Shown here: in pieces, positions 61,525-64,000 of the stretch
How the letters are laid out: the number at the start of each line of letters is the position of its first letter
Position numbering within the stretch: the first letter of the stretch is position 1
DNA from: Puteibacter caeruleilacunae
GTDB lineage: Bacteria > Bacteroidota > Bacteroidia > Bacteroidales > Prolixibacteraceae
Length of the DNA stretch: 64,000 bases
Direction of reading: 5' to 3'
Assembly (NCBI GenBank): GCA_005217565.1
Contig: SJCO01000018.1
Coordinates: 61,816-125,815, forward strand
Notes under the pieces: generated by a model
Told to the model about the DNA's origin: nothing
Databases searched by the model: none
What the model saw: the letters and a program-made list of their open reading frames with translations, nothing else
Program-made: the position numbers and the translations under genes

Positions 61525-62772
61525 ATGAAACAAATAAAACATCAAAAATATTTGGTTATTGGCACCTTTTTAGGTCTGATTCTTCTTGTGTTTATCCAGG
61601 TTAACTGGATTGTTAAAGCAGCAAAATTAGAGGAACAGAATTTTGCCAATAAGGTATACATGGCATTAGCCAAATCGAAAGGTTGTCTTTCCAAGCGGGT
61701 AAAACAATGTACTGCCATGCAGGATATGTTATGTGGTAAGCACTGTGTACATGGCACCCATAAGGCCAAACTTAATGAACTGGATAGCATCATTAGCTCG
61801 AACCTTGATGCTTTAAATATTGATCTTGATTACACCTTCGAAGTTGTTAATCAAAAGGAATTTGAATCACGCAGTCCCAAGTTGCAATCGAAATGCTATA
61901 TCCAAAGTCTAAACGGTATTCTTGAAAATGAAGGAGTCCAAATAAGTGTACGTTTTCCCAATCGCAATCAGTTTATATTAGCACAGATCAGGGGAATGTT
62001 CATCACATCAATCTTCATCATTCTTTTCATTACTATTGTCATTATCGTGATGTTACGAATTTTAAAAGAAGAAGTAGCACTCTCTGAAAGAACCCGAGAT
62101 TTTATAAACAACATGGTGCATGAATTTCAAACTCCCTTGGCAAACATTGGCCTAGCGGCTAGTTTGATCAACAAAAAAGAAAGCAACAAAACAGGAAGTA
62201 AAATTCCAGACTACCTTAATATCATTACATCAGAAAAAGAAAAACTACAACTTCATGTTGAAGAGATTCTAAAAATCTCATCATTTGAAAAACATGAACG
62301 CCCTGAACTAACAATAATTGACATCAAGGAGTTACTAAATGATCTAAAGGAACAATGCAGTTATAGGATTAAATCACAAAATGGATCGTGCAATTTAATA
62401 CTAGAGGCAACCGAATATAAAGTCAAGGGAGTAAAGCTTGAGCTTTTTAATTGCCTTTCAAACCTGGTTGATAATGCGATCAAGTATGCAAAAGATTCTC
62501 CAGAGATCAAATTGCGCACACTTAATCAGGTAGGTCATTTAGTTATTGAAATTGAGGACAAGGGAATAGGAATAGAAGAGAAATACCTGAAGCTTATTTG
62601 GGAAAAATACTATCGGGTACCAACTGGAAATCTACACAAAATTAAAGGCTTCGGTTTAGGACTTACCTACGTAAAAAAGATTATTGAAGCACACGGTGGT
62701 ACGATCGACGTATCAAGTATTCCTCAAAAAGGTACTATCTTTAGCATAAGTTTACCAATAGCAGACGAATGA
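61525..62772 (+). CDS. Sensor histidine kinase
   Basis: About 415 residues from ATG at 61525 (MKQIKHQKYLVIGTF). Two membrane segments at about residues 10-30 and 158-180 enclose a periplasmic domain with several Cys (KGCLSKRVKQC, MLCGKHC). The kinase has the phosphorylated His in NNMVHEFQTPLANIG near residue 199, the N box LSNLVDNAIKYAKD, the G boxes EDKGIGIEEKYL and GFGLGLTYVKKII. HisKA and HATPase_c domains are complete. It overlaps the response-regulator gene by ATGA, so they are one system. Confidence 0.93.
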   Translation: MKQIKHQKYLVIGTFLGLILLVFIQVNWIVKAAKLEEQNFANKVYMALAKSKGCLSKRVKQCTAMQDMLCGKHCVHGTHKAKLNELDSIISSNLDALNIDLDYTFEVVNQKEFESRSPKLQSKCYIQSLNGILENEGVQISVRFPNRNQFILAQIRGMFITSIFIILFITIVIIVMLRILKEEVALSERTRDFINNMVHEFQTPLANIGLAASLINKKESNKTGSKIPDYLNIITSEKEKLQLHVEEILKISSFEKHERPELTIIDIKELLNDLKEQCSYRIKSQNGSCNLILEATEYKVKGVKLELFNCLSNLVDNAIKYAKDSPEIKLRTLNQVGHLVIEIEDKGIGIEEKYLKLIWEKYYRVPTGNLHKIKGFGLGLTYVKKIIEAHGGTIDVSSIPQKGTIFSISLPIADE

Positions 62773-63464
62773 AAAATCAACCAATCAAATTATTATTAGT
62801 TGAAGATGATCCTAACTTGGGATTACTCCTTGAAGATTTCCTTTCATCTAATGACTTCAATGTAAAACTATTTCAAGATGGTCAATCTGCATTAGATGCA
62901 TTTGCTTGTGATTCTTTTGATTTTTGCATTCTTGACATCATGCTTCCCGATATTGACGGCTTTACAATTGCCAAATCAATCAAAGCAGAGGATCCCAAAA
63001 TGCCAATCATTTTCCTTACGGCACGCTCAATGAAGCACGATAAGATAACTGGATTCAATCTTGGAGTGGATGATTATATAACGAAACCTTTCGATGAAGA
63101 TGAGCTGCTATGCAGGATTAACGCTATCCTTAACAGGATAAAGCTGGAGAGTATAGAGGAGCCTAAAAAGATGACGTTCAATATTGGAGCATATTTATTC
63201 GACTATGCCAATCAACAACTCTCACTCAATGAATCATCACGACGATTGACATATAAAGAAAACGAAGTCCTCTACATGCTTTGTCAAAACATCGATAACA
63301 TCACCAAACGAGATGATATCCTTAATAAGATCTGGGGTGAAAGTGATTATTTCACAGGTAGAAGTCTTGACGTATTTATAGCAAAGCTCAGAAAATATTT
63401 GGCCAATGATCCAAAGGTAAAAATTGAACGAATTCCTAAGGTAGGATATATTCTTAGTGACTAA
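62769..63464 (+). CDS. OmpR-family response regulator
   Basis: 231 residues. Receiver domain at about 1-120 with LLVEDDPN, the phosphorylated Asp in FCILDIMLPDIDGF near residue 54, the T in FLTARSMK and the K in DYITKPFDEDEL. A winged-helix DNA-binding domain follows at about 135-230 (RRLTYKENEVLYML, then SLDVFIAKLRKYL). It starts within the last codons of the kinase gene. Likely binds the dyad region upstream of the kinase. Confidence 0.95.
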   Translation: MKNQPIKLLLVEDDPNLGLLLEDFLSSNDFNVKLFQDGQSALDAFACDSFDFCILDIMLPDIDGFTIAKSIKAEDPKMPIIFLTARSMKHDKITGFNLGVDDYITKPFDEDELLCRINAILNRIKLESIEEPKKMTFNIGAYLFDYANQQLSLNESSRRLTYKENEVLYMLCQNIDNITKRDDILNKIWGESDYFTGRSLDVFIAKLRKYLANDPKVKIERIPKVGYILSD

Positions 63465-63897
63465 ATAAATCACTCCTTCACATTCAAAACACCAAACTCG
63501 TCCCTCATTAACCCTTAAATGACACACGAGTCTACGTCCTGCTATTATTATATACACTCACTCAGTAGTATTAGAAAAATGAAGATTATTAATGTATTTG
63601 TTGCTTGTGATTTTATGCGTTTTTAAATGCTTCATTTACTCTCTTCGATTTTTCACTATTACTATTCATTTTCGAAGATCATGCTATATCTACCTTATTT
63701 TCTGGACATTACACCACATCCTTCCACAAAAACCTTAATAGTAAAACGATAGCTCTTCACTTTCGAAGAACATTAATATTATCCCTTTATTCGATAAAAA
63801 TGCCTTAAATACTGATTTAGTGATAGTTACACTTCTTGGCACGCCGATTGTATTACCTCAAGCGTAAACGACGAAAAAAATTAAAAAAATAAATATC
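63465..63897. promoter_or_regulatory. Leader region of the last gene with a sigma-54-type promoter and repeats
   Basis: No gene in this 430-bp stretch. A sigma-54-type element TGGCACGCCGATTGT is at 63837-63851, 47 bp before the last gene: it keeps the GG and the G of the -24/-12 pair at the normal 12-bp spacing and differs from the consensus only at the -12 C. Two direct repeats TTTCGAAGAtCAT and TTTCGAAGAACAT (63670-63682, 63761-63773) lie upstream and could be activator sites. Confidence 0.45.
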
Positions 63898-64000
63898 ATG
63901 AAAACTTTAAGAACTTTAATCGCAGTAGTATTAGTAGCAGTAGTAGGAATGTCAGCATCAGCACAGGTAGCACGACAAGATGCAAAAACAATTAATCTTA
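63898..64000 (+). CDS. Secreted protein, truncated by the window end
   Basis: Only the first 34 codons are in the window. They encode a signal peptide (MKTLRTLIAVVLVAVVGMS, then ASAQ) and the start of the mature part (VARQDAKTI). The product cannot be named. It has the sigma-54-like element at 63837-63851 upstream. Confidence 0.7.
   Translation, partial: MKTLRTLIAVVLVAVVGMSASAQVARQDAKTINL

Noticed and set aside
1..64000. Transposases, integrases, prophage, toxin-antitoxin or secretion-system genes
   Set aside because: I looked for them throughout and found none; the inverted repeat pair is the only mobile-like feature.
1..64000. tRNA, rRNA or tmRNA genes
   Set aside because: No cloverleaf-like run with a conserved GGTTCGAATCC or similar arm was seen outside coding genes.

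Overview
The window is AT-rich chromosomal DNA from a member of the Bacteroidota, most likely a marine or anoxic Bacteroidales/Marinilabiliales-type organism. I infer this from the gene families (DUF5723 outer-membrane proteins, SusC-like TonB-dependent receptors, GIN-domain protein, MG2/plug proteins, type-B SdhCAB, GTG-started rplM), from lipoproteins with an acidic patch after the lipidated Cys, and from several promoters of the Bacteroidota form TTTG or TTG, 19-21 nt, TAnnTTTG. I see no phage, integrase, transposase, tRNA, rRNA or CRISPR array. Most of it is core genome with a few accessory cell-surface loci.

Layout. 0.2-7.1 kb: envelope proteins on the minus strand (DUF4834, DUF5723, a large lipoprotein, a DUF3352-like protein with a beta-propeller-like end). 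7.2-9.5 kb: two RNA-modification genes, U32/TrhP-like and Dus. 9.6-11.4 kb: ECF sigma factor, putative anti-sigma factor and a DUF4252/TonB-plug hybrid. 12.1-21.8 kb: a five-gene minus-strand operon behind a consensus promoter and a clear cobalamin riboswitch: BtuB-like receptor, BtuG-like propeller lipoprotein, PKD-repeat lipoprotein, and two tandem leucine-rich-like lipoproteins. This is the most interesting locus. 21.9-29.9 kb: C-S lyase/aminotransferase, ComB, metallophosphoesterase, TSUP exporter, GIN-domain protein, MG2/plug protein, Spy-like protein. 30-31.4 kb: a non-coding dispersed repeat and a methyltransferase. 32-36.3 kb: rplM-rpsI-rpsB-tsf, then pyrH and frr. 36.4-42.6 kb: 2-hydroxyacid dehydrogenase, S41 protease, POT/MFS transporter, outer-membrane barrel, AAG glycosylase. 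A diverged inverted copy of the 30-kb repeat lies at 42.7-43.0 kb. 43.2-45.6 kb: two Tat-exported sugar-metabolism-type proteins. 45.8-50.3 kb: TPP riboswitch, thiamine-type TonB receptor, PnuT-like transporter, SPOR lipoprotein, thiamine pyrophosphokinase. 50.4-54.5 kb: membrane-anchored receiver protein, stomatin-like SPFH protein, NfeD, an NfeD-LytTR fusion, and BtpA. 54.6-57.1 kb: PHP phosphoesterase, CPBP protease, unknown protein. 57.2-60.7 kb: sdhCAB. 61-63.5 kb: a Cys/Lys-rich secreted protein divergent from a histidine kinase/response regulator pair. The window ends inside a secreted-protein gene that appears to have a sigma-54-type promoter.

Two vitamin-uptake systems (B12 and thiamine), each under its own riboswitch, suggest an organism that scavenges cofactors. 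The strongest candidates for something undescribed are the paired leucine-rich-like lipoproteins in the B12 regulon, the membrane-bound NfeD-LytTR putative transcription factor beside SPFH/NfeD genes, and the structured inverted repeat pair. All domain assignments were made by reading the sequence, without database searches.
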